Of a stretch of DNA of 64,000 nucleotides, positions 19,003-28,347 are shown one piece after another. Positions within the stretch are counted from its first letter, which is position 1. Each line of letters opens with the position of its first letter. Made by a program: the position numbers and the translations under genes. The stretch comes from JAIVJM01 sp963816985 (lineage in GTDB: Bacteria > Acidobacteriota > Blastocatellia > Pyrinomonadales > Pyrinomonadaceae), in NCBI GenBank assembly GCA_963816985.1, contig CAWFMF010000003.1, forward strand, positions 62,001-126,000, read 5' to 3'. The notes under the pieces are model-generated. The model did not search any database. It saw only the letters and a list, made by a program, of their open reading frames with translations, and had not been told where the DNA came from.

Positions 19003-19689
19003 ATGACGAAAGCGACGCCGAAAAAAATCGAAGCAGGCGACGGGTTCTGTTACGACCCTTCGGAAGCCGTGCGGCATCTCTCGGCGGCAGACGAAACGCT
19101 CGCCCGGCTCATCAAGCTCGTCGGGCCATACGCTTTGCAAATCCGCGACCTCCACAACCCCTTCGAGGCGCTTGCCCGGAACATCATCTTCCAGCAGCTT
19201 CACGGCAACGCGGCGGCGGCGATTCACGCGCGCGTCCTCGCGCTCGGAGGCCGTAGCCGCCTGCGCCCGCGCGACATCCTCGACGCGATGGAAGAGAGTT
19301 TGCGCGGCGCGGGTCTTTCGGGCGCGAAGACGTTGGCGATCCGTGACCTCGCGGCGAAGACGCTCGACGGCACGGTTCCGACGCTCGCGCGGCTGCGGCG
19401 GATGTCTGATGATGAGATCGTCGAGCGACTGACACAGGTGCGCGGCATCGGTCGCTGGACGGTCGAGATGCTCTTAATCTTTCGACTCGGCAGGCCGGAC
19501 GTGCTGCCGGTCGGCGACTTCGCCGTGCGCAAAGGTTTCGCGCACGCCTACGGTTTAGAGGAGAGTCCGAAGCCGAAGGAGCTGGAAGCTTACGGCGAGC
19601 GTTGGCGTCCCTTCAGGTCTGTGGCGAGCTGGTACATGTGGCGGGCGTCGGAGCTGACGCCGGAGGCCCTGCGCGCAAACGATGTCTGA
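19003..19689 (+). CDS. DNA-3-methyladenine glycosylase 2 (AlkA-like)
   Basis: About 228 residues from ATG 19003; the open frame extends upstream only inside the GH47 gene. The HhH-GPD signature is TQVRGIGRWTVEMLLIFRLG, followed by PDVLPVGDFAVRKGFAHAYG with the catalytic Asp. Family motifs NPFEALARNIIFQQL and LSGAKTLAIRDLA precede it. It excises alkylated bases such as 3-methyladenine in base-excision repair. No N-terminal Ada-like domain or FeS cluster cysteines are present. It overlaps the following release-factor-like gene by 8 bp. Confidence 0.9.
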   Translation: MTKATPKKIEAGDGFCYDPSEAVRHLSAADETLARLIKLVGPYALQIRDLHNPFEALARNIIFQQLHGNAAAAIHARVLALGGRSRLRPRDILDAMEESLRGAGLSGAKTLAIRDLAAKTLDGTVPTLARLRRMSDDEIVERLTQVRGIGRWTVEMLLIFRLGRPDVLPVGDFAVRKGFAHAYGLEESPKPKELEAYGERWRPFRSVASWYMWRASELTPEALRANDV

Positions 19690-20077
19690 AGAGAGAGACG
19701 GAGCGACGAAGAAGGAAGTCGAGGCGCGCGTCATCGTCCTGCCCGACACGGACGAGGCGCTCTTGCGCGAATGCGAGGTCGAGACTTTCCGTTCGAGCGG
19801 CCCCGGCGGCCAGCACGTCAACACCACCGAGAGCGGCGTCCGCCTCCGTCATCTGCCTTCGGGCGTCGTCGTCGCCTCTCAGGAGGAGCGCAGCCAGCAC
19901 CGCAACAAGGCGACCTGCCTCCGCAAACTCCGCGAGCGCGTCGAGCGCCTCAACCACCGCGCCGCGAAGCGAGTCCCCACGCGACCGTCGAAGGCCGCAA
20001 AGAACCGCACCCTCGAAGAGAAGTCCCGCCGCTCGCGCCTCAAGCGTCAACGCTCCAAGCCGTCCGCCGACGAATAA
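19682..20077 (+). CDS. Peptide chain release factor-like (GGQ) protein
   Basis: 131 residues with the class I release-factor domain 3 signature SSGPGGQHVNTTESGVRL, whose GGQ reaches the peptidyl-transferase centre to hydrolyse peptidyl-tRNA. The codon-recognition domain of RF1/RF2 is absent, and a Lys/Arg-rich tail (KSRRSRLKRQR) follows. That puts it in the short RF-like group related to ArfB/YaeJ or RF-H, which are associated with rescue of stalled or damaged ribosomes. It overlaps the DNA glycosylase gene and is likely co-expressed. I do not assign ArfB because the tail does not clearly match. Confidence 0.82.
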   Translation: MSEERDGATKKEVEARVIVLPDTDEALLRECEVETFRSSGPGGQHVNTTESGVRLRHLPSGVVVASQEERSQHRNKATCLRKLRERVERLNHRAAKRVPTRPSKAAKNRTLEEKSRRSRLKRQRSKPSADE

Positions 20078-20395
20078 AGGGGAACGAGTTCGCGGCGACA
20101 ATCTCTTTTCACAGACCCCATCACGGCGAAAGACTACATCCCGTAAATCGTGCACCGGACGTTCCATTTGGCGACGGTGAGGCAAGCTCCGCCGTCGAGG
20201 CCGAAACCATCGGGACGCGGAAACCTCAGCAATTATCCCGTATCGTCGTCATAAAGGACATGCCCGTTGTCGTGGCTTGGCAGTTGCAGGTCTCCGGGAT
20301 GAATCACACTTTTGGACTCTCTCCGACGGTGTGTGGGCAGCCGTCCAGCGAAAATGCCTGATTCACAAAACCGAAATTTAGGAAGGGTCTAACAG
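20078..20395. other. Intergenic stretch without a recognisable gene
   Basis: 318 bp between the release-factor-like gene and the Arg-rich protein gene. An overlapping frame runs through part of it but has no ribosome site and no recognisable protein. The start of the next gene has AGGAAGGG about 16 nt upstream. Nothing else is seen. Confidence 0.45.
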
Positions 20396-20818
20396 ATGAA
20401 AAAAGCACTTCTTTTGGGTGTCATAGCTTTGCTCCTCAGCGCCTCGTCCGAGACGTTTGCGCAACGCCGCTCCAACAACCGCTCTGACCGCCAACGCGTC
20501 CGGCGCGGCATCCGCTCCGGTCAAATCACCCGCCAGGAGGCGCGTGTCATACGCCAGCGACAGCGACAGAATCGCGCCGAGCGTCGCGTCTACCGCTCCG
20601 ACGGAACCGTCACGCGCGCCGAGCGCCGCGAGATTCGACGCGACGAGCGCCAGAGCGACCGGCAGATTCGCCGCGCCCGCCGCAACAACGTCGGCAACTC
20701 GACCCACGGGCGCAACCATCGTCGCGGCGACGGCTACTACCGTCGCGGCGCGGGCTCGAACACTCACCCGGTCTTCGGGAGTAACAATCGTCGCGGTCGT
20801 GGTCGCGGTCGCAACTAA
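20396..20818 (+). CDS. Secreted arginine-rich low-complexity protein
   Basis: 140 residues: a clean signal peptide (KKALLLGVIALLLSASSETFAQ) followed by an extremely basic mature chain with roughly one Arg in three residues. The centre looks like two related helical units (RRGIRSGQITRQEARVIRQR and YRSDGTVTRAERREIRRDER), and the tail is Gly/Arg/Asn-rich (NNRRGRGRGRN). No catalytic motif. I do not recognise a named family. The charge suggests binding to a polyanion such as exopolysaccharide, LPS or nucleic acid, which is inference. A terminator follows. Confidence 0.7.
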   Translation: MKKALLLGVIALLLSASSETFAQRRSNNRSDRQRVRRGIRSGQITRQEARVIRQRQRQNRAERRVYRSDGTVTRAERREIRRDERQSDRQIRRARRNNVGNSTHGRNHRRGDGYYRRGAGSNTHPVFGSNNRRGRGRGRN

Positions 20819-20850
20819 CTAGCGCACGGCTTGACGGACTCAGCATGAAA

Positions 20851-20895
20851 GAGGGCCGACGCTCGCACACGGCGGGCGTCGGCCCTCTTCCTTTC
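20851..20895. terminator. Bidirectional hairpin terminator
   Basis: The stem GAGGGCCGACGC (20851-20862) pairs with GCGTCGGCCCTC (20876-20887), followed by TTCCTTTC. It lies between the convergent Arg-rich and MFS genes, and has A-rich sequence on the left that would give a weak T-run for the minus strand. Confidence 0.85.
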
Positions 20896-20933
20896 ATACA
20901 GGTTACTTCGCCGAAGAACTCCGGGCCGAGGCT

Positions 20934-22295
20934 TTAGGCCGTCTGCCCGCGCGCGCCCGTCGTCAGATTCGGCGTGTCCGTCACCTCATCCGGCGGGCTC
21001 CCGCCAGACATCTGCTGCGCGATGATGAGCTGACGCGCCTCGCCCCTCAACATCGGCAGCCGCAGCCAGAAGAGAGACGCGCCGACGATGCACGCCGCGC
21101 CGCCCACGGCGACCGTCAAAGGCGCGCCCAGACGCCCGGCGAGCGTCCCCGCGAGCAGCGCGCCGAGCGGGGCCATCCCCATAAACATCATCGAGTAGAC
21201 CGCCATCACTCGCCCGCGCAGCTCGTCCGGAACCATTGACTGGATGAGCGTGTTCGATGAAGCCATCTGCACCATCATCGAGAAGCCCGTCGGGACGAGC
21301 AGCGCCGCCGAGAGCCAGAACGAGCGCGACATCGAAAACATGATGAGCCCCGCGCCGAAACCCGCCGACGCGAACGCCACCCAACGGCCCAACCCTTGAA
21401 TCCCTTTGCGCGTCGCCAAAGCCACCGCGCCCGACAGCGCGCCGAGCCCCGACGCGCCCATCAGGATGCCGAGCCCGCGCGGCCCGCCGTGCAGAATTCG
21501 GTCGGCGAAGATCGGCATCAAGACCGCATACGGCATCCCCATCAGGCTGACCAGACCGAGCAGGAGCATGAGCGCGCGCACCGGCCCCGTCCGGCCCACG
21601 AAGACGAAGCCCTCACGAATCTTCTCGAACGCCGACCCGGCGACGCGCGGACGCGCAGACACCGTGACCTTCATCAAGAGCAGCCCCGCGATGACCGCCG
21701 TGTAGCTCACGGCGTTGGCGAAGAAGCACCACCCCTCGCCGACCGCCGTGATGAGCACGCCCGCGATTGCCGGGCCGATGATGCGCGCGCCGTTGAACAT
21801 CGAGGAGTTGAGCGCGATGGCGTTGACGAGGTCTTCCTTGCCCACCATGTCCACGACGAACGCCTGCCGGGCCGGGATGTCGAAGGCGTTGGCGACGCCG
21901 AGCAGCGCAGCCACGACGAAGACGTGCCACTCGCGCACCGCGCCGAAGAGAGTCAGCGCGGCGAGCAGCGAGGTGAAGACCATCGCGGCGGTCTGCGTGG
22001 CGACGAGGATGCGTCGCCGCTCCATGCGGTCGGCCAGCGCGCCGCCGAAGGGAGCGAGCAGGAAGACCGGAATCTGCCCGGAGAAGCTCACCAATCCGAG
22101 CAGCACGGCGGAGCCCGTCAGACGGTAGATGAGCCACGCCTGCGCCACCGACTGCATCCACGTCCCCGACAGAGAGACCAACTGCCCGCCGAAGAAGAGC
22201 TGGTAGTTACGATGCCTCAAAGCGCGCATCGCCGACGGCAGCCTCGACGCCCGTGCTACAGAACTCGCGCCCGTTCCTTCGTTTTGCACTGCCAT
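20934..22295 (-). CDS. MFS transporter (EntS-like exporter family)
   Basis: 453 residues with about twelve membrane helices. It opens with ALRHRNYQLFFGGQLVSLSGTWMQ, the signature of the EntS/MFS_3 branch of the major facilitator superfamily. The loop motif ALADRMERRRILVATQ follows helix 2, and DELRGRVMAVYSMMFMGMAPLG lies in the second half. This branch exports siderophores and small drugs, but no biosynthetic genes sit nearby, so the substrate is unknown. It is transcribed alone; a family D palindrome lies upstream. Confidence 0.88.
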   Translation of the reverse strand: MAVQNEGTGASSVARASRLPSAMRALRHRNYQLFFGGQLVSLSGTWMQSVAQAWLIYRLTGSAVLLGLVSFSGQIPVFLLAPFGGALADRMERRRILVATQTAAMVFTSLLAALTLFGAVREWHVFVVAALLGVANAFDIPARQAFVVDMVGKEDLVNAIALNSSMFNGARIIGPAIAGVLITAVGEGWCFFANAVSYTAVIAGLLLMKVTVSARPRVAGSAFEKIREGFVFVGRTGPVRALMLLLGLVSLMGMPYAVLMPIFADRILHGGPRGLGILMGASGLGALSGAVALATRKGIQGLGRWVAFASAGFGAGLIMFSMSRSFWLSAALLVPTGFSMMVQMASSNTLIQSMVPDELRGRVMAVYSMMFMGMAPLGALLAGTLAGRLGAPLTVAVGGAACIVGASLFWLRLPMLRGEARQLIIAQQMSGGSPPDEVTDTPNLTTGARGQTA

Positions 22296-22325
22296 TTAAA
22301 GTTAGGGCGACGGAGCAGACGAATG

Positions 22326-22409
22326 AGTAGCCGCAGATGAACGCGGATAGACGCGGATCAAAAAATCAATTTTCTGATCCGCGTCTATCCGCGTTCATCT
22401 GCGGCTACT
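22326..22409. repeat. Palindromic intergenic element, family D copy 2
   Basis: An 84-bp hairpin with arms AGTAGCCGCAGATGAACGCG and its complement, centre AT-rich. Diverged copy of 3131-3208. It lies between the AhpD-like and MFS genes. Confidence 0.8.
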
Positions 22410-22457
22410 CTCTGTCTTATTTCGTCAACCACCGCCGAGCTTAAATATTAACCGCCT

Positions 22458-23027
<570 letters not shown>

Positions 23028-23104
23028 AAAAACAGATTCTCTCCTTAAATTTATCAGTGCCCGAAGCGATAGCATTGAGTATATAGCACGGCGTCGAAAA
23101 TGAA

Positions 23105-23175
23105 TGTAGGGGCAGGGCTTGTCCCTGCCCGTCTCTTTCCCAGCCTGACGGGCAGGGACAAGCCCTGCCCCTACA
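23105..23175. repeat. Palindromic intergenic element, family B copy 2
   Basis: Arms TGTAGGGGCAGGGCTTGTCC and the complement GGACAAGCCCTGCCCCTACA around a short centre. It ends 1 bp from the stop of the APC permease gene and separates it from the AhpD-like gene. Confidence 0.85.
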
Positions 23176-23176
23176 G

Positions 23177-24511
23177 TTACATTATCCGCTTGGACTTTCT
23201 CCCACGGAAGAAGATGTAATAGACGGGCAGGCCGAGCGCCGTGACGCTGAGGCCGAGCAAAGCCTGCCACGGATTATTGCCTCCGAGGAGGACGAGAAGC
23301 AAAGCGACGAGCGCCAAAAATGCGAGCGGCGTCAAGGGATAGCCCGGCGTCAGGTACTCCGGCCTTGCTTCCGCGTCGCCGCGCCGGAAGCGGAAGAGCG
23401 CCGCGACCGTGAGCGCGAGGAAGAGGACGACGACGAAGATGAAGTAGGCGACGATCCGGTCGAAGTCGCCGACCGCGACGAGCACGGAGGCGAGCACGGC
23501 CTGAATCGCGATGGCGCGCGCGGGCGTGCCGAAACGCGGGTGGAGCCGCGCCACCGACTCGAAGAAGATGCGGTCGCGCGCCATCGCGTAGTAGACGCGC
23601 GGCGCGGCCATGAGGAGCCCGGCGAGGCTCCCCAGGACGGCGACGACGACGACCGACGCGAAGACGCTCCCGCCCGCCTGACCGAAGAGCGCCTCGCCCG
23701 CCTGCGCCGCGAAGGTCTCGCCGGAGGTGACCTGGCCCGTGGGCACGAGGTAGACGAAGGCCGCGCTGGTCAGAATGTAGACGAGCGTCACGGCCAGCAC
23801 GCCGTACATCAGCGCGCGCGGCAGAGTCCTTGCGGGCTCGCGCACTTCGCCCGCGAGCTTGCTCACCTCCCACCACCCGGCGAACGAGAAGAAGGCCGCC
23901 ACCATCCCTCCGGCCAATGCCACGAGGAGCGGCGCGGAGCCCTCCTTCTGCGCGACGAACGGCGTGAAGTGTGACCAGTCGCCGAGCCCGAAAACGAAGC
24001 CCCACGCGAGCACGAAGAGGAGGAGTCCGAGCTTGAGCACGGTCAGCCAGCGCATGAGCCACGCGCCCGTGCGGACGCCCATGATGTTCGCCGCCGCGAG
24101 CAGGAGAATCGAAACGATGCCGACCGCCTTCGCGCCCGCAGGCGAAAGGCCCGTGACGTACCCGGCGTATTGGCCGAGGCCGGTGGCGAGCGCGGCGGTG
24201 ATGCCGGGGTCCATGACGACGAGCGCCATCCAGCCGTAGAGGAAGGCGAGCCCCTCGCCGTAGCCCTCGCGGAGGTAGACGTAGCCGCCGCCCGCTTCGG
24301 GAAACCGCGCCGCCAACTCGCCGTAACAGAGCGCGCCGCACAGAGCCAGAGTCCCCGCCAGCAGCCACACGACGAGGAGCCAGAAGGGCGAGCCCAGCGA
24401 CTTCGCCATCCCGGCGGGCGTCAGGAAAATGCCGACGCCGACGACTTCGCCGACGACGAGCGCCGTCGCCGTCCGCAGTCCGATTTGCCTTTTCAGTTCT
24501 TCTTTTAGCAA
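23177..24511 (-). CDS. APC-family amino acid permease
   Basis: 444 residues, about twelve membrane helices. The helix-1 substrate motif is VVGEVVGVGIFLTPAGMAKS, and the consensus amphipathic stretch PEAGGGYVYLREGYGEGLAFLYGW follows. Near the middle, FFSFAGWWEVSKLAGEVREP is typical of the AAT/LAT-like branch of the APC superfamily, which transports amino acids by proton symport or exchange. It is related to, but clearly diverged from, the broken permease at 15893-17240. The substrate cannot be told. Confidence 0.88.
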   Translation of the reverse strand: MLKEELKRQIGLRTATALVVGEVVGVGIFLTPAGMAKSLGSPFWLLVVWLLAGTLALCGALCYGELAARFPEAGGGYVYLREGYGEGLAFLYGWMALVVMDPGITAALATGLGQYAGYVTGLSPAGAKAVGIVSILLLAAANIMGVRTGAWLMRWLTVLKLGLLLFVLAWGFVFGLGDWSHFTPFVAQKEGSAPLLVALAGGMVAAFFSFAGWWEVSKLAGEVREPARTLPRALMYGVLAVTLVYILTSAAFVYLVPTGQVTSGETFAAQAGEALFGQAGGSVFASVVVVAVLGSLAGLLMAAPRVYYAMARDRIFFESVARLHPRFGTPARAIAIQAVLASVLVAVGDFDRIVAYFIFVVVLFLALTVAALFRFRRGDAEARPEYLTPGYPLTPLAFLALVALLLVLLGGNNPWQALLGLSVTALGLPVYYIFFRGRKSKRIM

Positions 24512-24717
24512 CGTCTTCAGAACGTCAGCCGGAGGGCTAAGTTGGAATGAGCGTGGTCTGCCGATGTGGGAAAAGAATATGTTATATTCGCGACCCTCGT
24601 CCAGCGGAACGCGTCATCATCAAAGCTAGCGTTGACGGAAGTCTCGACCGTCGGGCGTTGAAGGCCAACGCTTAAGGCGACGGCGCGGGCCGGGGCCGGA
24701 AGCGAGCCACTCGACAC

Positions 24718-27700
24718 ATGCGAACCCTTATCCCCTTCAAGCACCCGCGCGCCGTCCTTCTCATCATCCTTTTGTCGCTCAACACAACGTGGCTCGTCTC
24801 GTGCCGGCGGGCGAACCTGCCGGAAGCGGGCTCGCCCAAGTACACCGAAGCCGTGCGCGCCTTCTACGTCGGCCTCGCGGCGCTTCAGGTCGGCGACGAC
24901 GTGCGCGCCGAAGCGAAGCTCAAAGAGGCGACCGTGCTCGCGCCCGACGAGCCCGCCGCGTGGGCCGACCTCGGACTGCTCTACCTCCGCCAACGACAGT
25001 ACGACCTCGCCGCGCAGAATCTTGAGAAGGCCCGCTCGCTCGCTGCCGACAATTCGACACTCTACGTCCTGCTCGGACTGTTGGAGTCGAGCCGCGGGAA
25101 CTCCGCCGAGGCGATTAAGCATTACCGCCGCGCCACGGAGTTGGACGCGCGCAACCTGAAGGCGCTCTACGCGCTCGGCGGCGAGTTGGAGCGCGAGGGC
25201 GGGGAAGGGGCCGAGGCGGAAGTGCTTCGACTGCTGCAACGCATCCTCGAAGTGCAGCCCGGAAACCTCTCCGTCCAGTTGGACGTGGCGCGGCTCGCGG
25301 CGAAGCGCGGCGAGAAAGAAACTTTTGAACGGATGATGCAGCGGTTCGCCGAGCAGTCGGGCACTTGGCCGCCCGAAGCGCGGGAGCAGCTCAAGGTCTT
25401 GCAGGGCCGCGCGGGCGAAACATCCGACGCGACCACGCGGCTGCGCGCGCAGGCCGTGCAATTCTTGCGCAACGTCCTCGTCCGCGTGCCCGAATACCGG
25501 CAGTCGCGGCTCGCCGTCCAAGACCCGCCCGAAATCCTCGGCGAGCCCTTCACGCGTTTCCTCCGCCTGCCCGCGCCTCCGTCGAATCCGGCCCCGCCGG
25601 ACGAGGCGTTAACCTTCAACGTCGAGCAGCCCCAGGGCTTCGGCGCGGGGCCCTGGGGCTGGGGCGGCGCTCTTTCTTTGTCATCGGAGGCCGCGCCCGC
25701 GCTCGTCTTCGTCAACGGGCGCGAGGCGCAACTCACCGGGGGCATCAAACTTCAATTTCCCGGCGGGGCCAACGCGGTGCTCCCTTCGCCGCACGCCGTC
25801 GCCGGACTTGATTTCGATTACGACTTCAAGACCGACTTGGCGTTGGCGGGCGAGGGGGGCTTCCGCCTCTACCGTCAGGAAAGTCCGACGGCGTTCGTTG
25901 ACGTGACCGCGACGACGAAGCTGCCCGCGACGGTCACGGGTCTCGCGGCGTCGGGCGTGTGGGCGGCGGACATCGAGGCCGACGGCGACCTCGACATCGT
26001 GCTCGGCGCGATAGAAGGCGCGCCCGTCGTCCTGCGAAATAACGGCGACGGCAGCTTCGCGGAGCAGCGGCCATTCGAAGGCGTGAACGGCCTCAGAGAT
26101 TTCGTGTGGGCAGACTTCGACGGCGACGGCGACCCGGACACGGCGATGCTCAACCGGGAAGGAAAACTGTTCGCCTTCACGAACGAGCGCACGGGGCAGT
26201 TCCGCGCGCGAGTCGTGCCGGAGATTGACGGGCCGGAGGTCGCGCTCGGCGTCGCCGACGTGAACGGCGATGGTCGCTTCGACCTGCTCGTGCTCAACTC
26301 TTACGGCCCGCTGTTCCGCTACTCCGACAAGGACGAGGGAGGCGGTTGGGAGACGGCGGAAGTCCTGCTCGTGACGGAGGCGCTGACGTGGCCGCTCGAC
26401 GTGGGCCTGCGTCTGTTCGCCGCCGACCTCGACAACAACGGCGCGATTGACCTGCTCATCTCCGGCGCTCCGGGGACGAGCGCGTGGCTCGGCGACGCGT
26501 CCGGCAACTTCAAGCCGCTCAAGCTCCCTGACGCGGTCGCGCGCGCGCGCACGCTCTCGGTCGCGGACACGGACGGCGACGGGCGGCTCGACCTCGCGGG
26601 CGTGACGGCGGACGGCGGGGCGTTCAAAGCCGCCGCGCGCGGCTCGAAGGATTATCACTGGCAGGTCATCCGCCCGCGCGCCGCGAACGCCACTGGCGAC
26701 CAGCGCATCAACTCCTTCGGCGTCGGCGGCGAGATGGAGATTCGTTCCGGCCTCCTCGTCCAGAAGCAGCTCATCGAGGGGCCAATCGTCCACTTCGGCC
26801 TCGGCGAGCAGACGGGCGCGGACGTGGTGCGCGTCGTGTGGCCGAACGGCTCGGTGCGCGCCGAGTTCGAGCTGAAGGCCGACCAGGCCGTGCTCGCCGA
26901 GCAGAGACTCAAAGGCTCCTGCCCGTCGCTCTTCGCCTTCGACGGCAAGGAGATGAGCTTCGTCAAGGACTGCGCGCCGTGGAGCCCGGCCATCGGCCTG
27001 CGCATCAACAACTACCAGACGTTGAAGGTCGCGCAGATCGAAGAGTGGGTCAAGATTCAGGGACGACAGCTCGCCCCGCGCGAAGGTTTTTATGACCTCC
27101 GCATCACCGCCGAGCTGTGGGAGACTTTCTACCTCGACCATTACGCGCTCGCCGTCGTGGATCACCCGAAGGGGACTGAGGTCTTCGTGGACGAGCGCAC
27201 GTCGAACGTCCCGCCCGCGCTCAAGGTCTACACCGTCAACTCGCCGCGCGGGTTCGCGGCGGCGCGCGACGACGCGGGGAAAAACGTGTCTGAGATAGTC
27301 GCTGTGCGCGACGGTCAACACCTCGACAACTTCGGGCGCGGCACGCATCAAGGGGTGACGCGCGAGCACTTCGTCGAACTGGAGTTGCCGGAAGACGCGC
27401 CGCGCGAGGGGCCGCTCTGGCTCGTCGCGCACGGGTGGCTGCACCCGACCGACGCTTCGATTAACGTCGCGCTCAGTCAGGGCAGCAAAGCGCCGCCCAA
27501 AGGCTTGAGCCTCGAAGTCGCGGACGGGCGCGGCGGGTGGCGCGCGGCGAGGGCAGACCTCGGCTTCCCCGCCGGGAAGAACAAGACGATTCTGGTTGAC
27601 CTCGCGGGCGTCTTCCGTGCCGGCGAGCCGCGCGTCCTGCGCCTCCGCACCAACATGGAAATCTACTGGGACGCGCTCGAATGGGCGACCGGGGCGGGCG

Positions 27701-28212
27701 ACACGCGGACGAAGATTGAAAGACTCGACCCTTCGACCGCCGACCTTCGTTTCCGTGGCTTCTCGGAGATGCGGCAGGCTGATAGCTCTTCGCCGGAGAC
27801 GCCGGACTACAACCGGCTCGCCTCGACGGGTCAGCGTTGGCGCGACCTCGTGGGCTATTACACGCGCTTCGGCGACGTGCGCGAGTTGCTCTCGAAGGTG
27901 GACGACCGCATCGTGATTACCAACGCGGGCGACGAGCTGCTTTTGCGTTTCCCTGAGCGGCCCGCGCCGCCCGAAGGTTGGGCGCGCGACTACGTGCTCA
28001 TCGGCAACGGTTGGATTAAGGACGGCGACTATAACTCGGAGTTCTCGAAAACGGTGCTCCCCTTGCCCTCGCGCGACCGCGAATACTACACTACACCTCC
28101 GACACGTCTCGAAGACGACCCGGTCTACCGCCGCTTCCCCGAAGACTGGCAAACTTTCCACACGCGCTACGTCACGCCTCGGAGTTTCGGCGAGGCGCTG
28201 AGAGTGAAATGA
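24718..28212 (+). CDS. Large TPR/FG-GAP/ASPIC-UnbV lipoprotein
   Basis: 1164 residues. The signal peptide ends in a lipobox (LVSC, then RRAN), so it is probably lipid-anchored. Residues about 40-230 are TPR helices (PAAWADLGLLYLRQRQYDLA, STLYVLLGLLESSRGNSAEA). Residues about 340-660 are FG-GAP/VCBS beta-propeller repeats with Asp-rich Ca-binding loops (DIEADGDLDIVLGA, DFDGDGDPDTAM, DTDGDGRLDLAG). An ASPIC/UnbV-like segment follows (NSFGVGGEMEIRSG, VWPNGS). The last 400 residues form a module shared with the protein at 33171. No enzyme motif is seen; adhesion or surface assembly is an inference. First gene of a plus-strand group of related proteins. Confidence 0.8.
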   Translation: MRTLIPFKHPRAVLLIILLSLNTTWLVSCRRANLPEAGSPKYTEAVRAFYVGLAALQVGDDVRAEAKLKEATVLAPDEPAAWADLGLLYLRQRQYDLAAQNLEKARSLAADNSTLYVLLGLLESSRGNSAEAIKHYRRATELDARNLKALYALGGELEREGGEGAEAEVLRLLQRILEVQPGNLSVQLDVARLAAKRGEKETFERMMQRFAEQSGTWPPEAREQLKVLQGRAGETSDATTRLRAQAVQFLRNVLVRVPEYRQSRLAVQDPPEILGEPFTRFLRLPAPPSNPAPPDEALTFNVEQPQGFGAGPWGWGGALSLSSEAAPALVFVNGREAQLTGGIKLQFPGGANAVLPSPHAVAGLDFDYDFKTDLALAGEGGFRLYRQESPTAFVDVTATTKLPATVTGLAASGVWAADIEADGDLDIVLGAIEGAPVVLRNNGDGSFAEQRPFEGVNGLRDFVWADFDGDGDPDTAMLNREGKLFAFTNERTGQFRARVVPEIDGPEVALGVADVNGDGRFDLLVLNSYGPLFRYSDKDEGGGWETAEVLLVTEALTWPLDVGLRLFAADLDNNGAIDLLISGAPGTSAWLGDASGNFKPLKLPDAVARARTLSVADTDGDGRLDLAGVTADGGAFKAAARGSKDYHWQVIRPRAANATGDQRINSFGVGGEMEIRSGLLVQKQLIEGPIVHFGLGEQTGADVVRVVWPNGSVRAEFELKADQAVLAEQRLKGSCPSLFAFDGKEMSFVKDCAPWSPAIGLRINNYQTLKVAQIEEWVKIQGRQLAPREGFYDLRITAELWETFYLDHYALAVVDHPKGTEVFVDERTSNVPPALKVYTVNSPRGFAAARDDAGKNVSEIVAVRDGQHLDNFGRGTHQGVTREHFVELELPEDAPREGPLWLVAHGWLHPTDASINVALSQGSKAPPKGLSLEVADGRGGWRAARADLGFPAGKNKTILVDLAGVFRAGEPRVLRLRTNMEIYWDALEWATGAGDTRTKIERLDPSTADLRFRGFSEMRQADSSSPETPDYNRLASTGQRWRDLVGYYTRFGDVRELLSKVDDRIVITNAGDELLLRFPERPAPPEGWARDYVLIGNGWIKDGDYNSEFSKTVLPLPSRDREYYTTPPTRLEDDPVYRRFPEDWQTFHTRYVTPRSFGEALRVK

Positions 28213-28229
28213 CGCACGCGGGTTAAAAT

Positions 28230-28323
28230 TGTAGGGGCAGGGCAAGTCCGCGGCCCGCTGTGTGGCGACAGATTTAACTTGAGGGCCAAAGTCAGGCGGG
28301 CAGGGACAAGCCCTGCCCCTACA
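28230..28323. repeat. Palindromic intergenic element, family B copy 3 (diverged left arm)
   Basis: Right arm GGGCAGGGACAAGCCCTGCC matches the family; the left arm is altered (GGGGCAGGGCAAGTCCGCGG), so the hairpin is imperfect. It lies between the 24718 and 28348 genes. Confidence 0.8.
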
Positions 28324-28347
28324 GTCGTTCCGCCCGAAGACTTGGTA

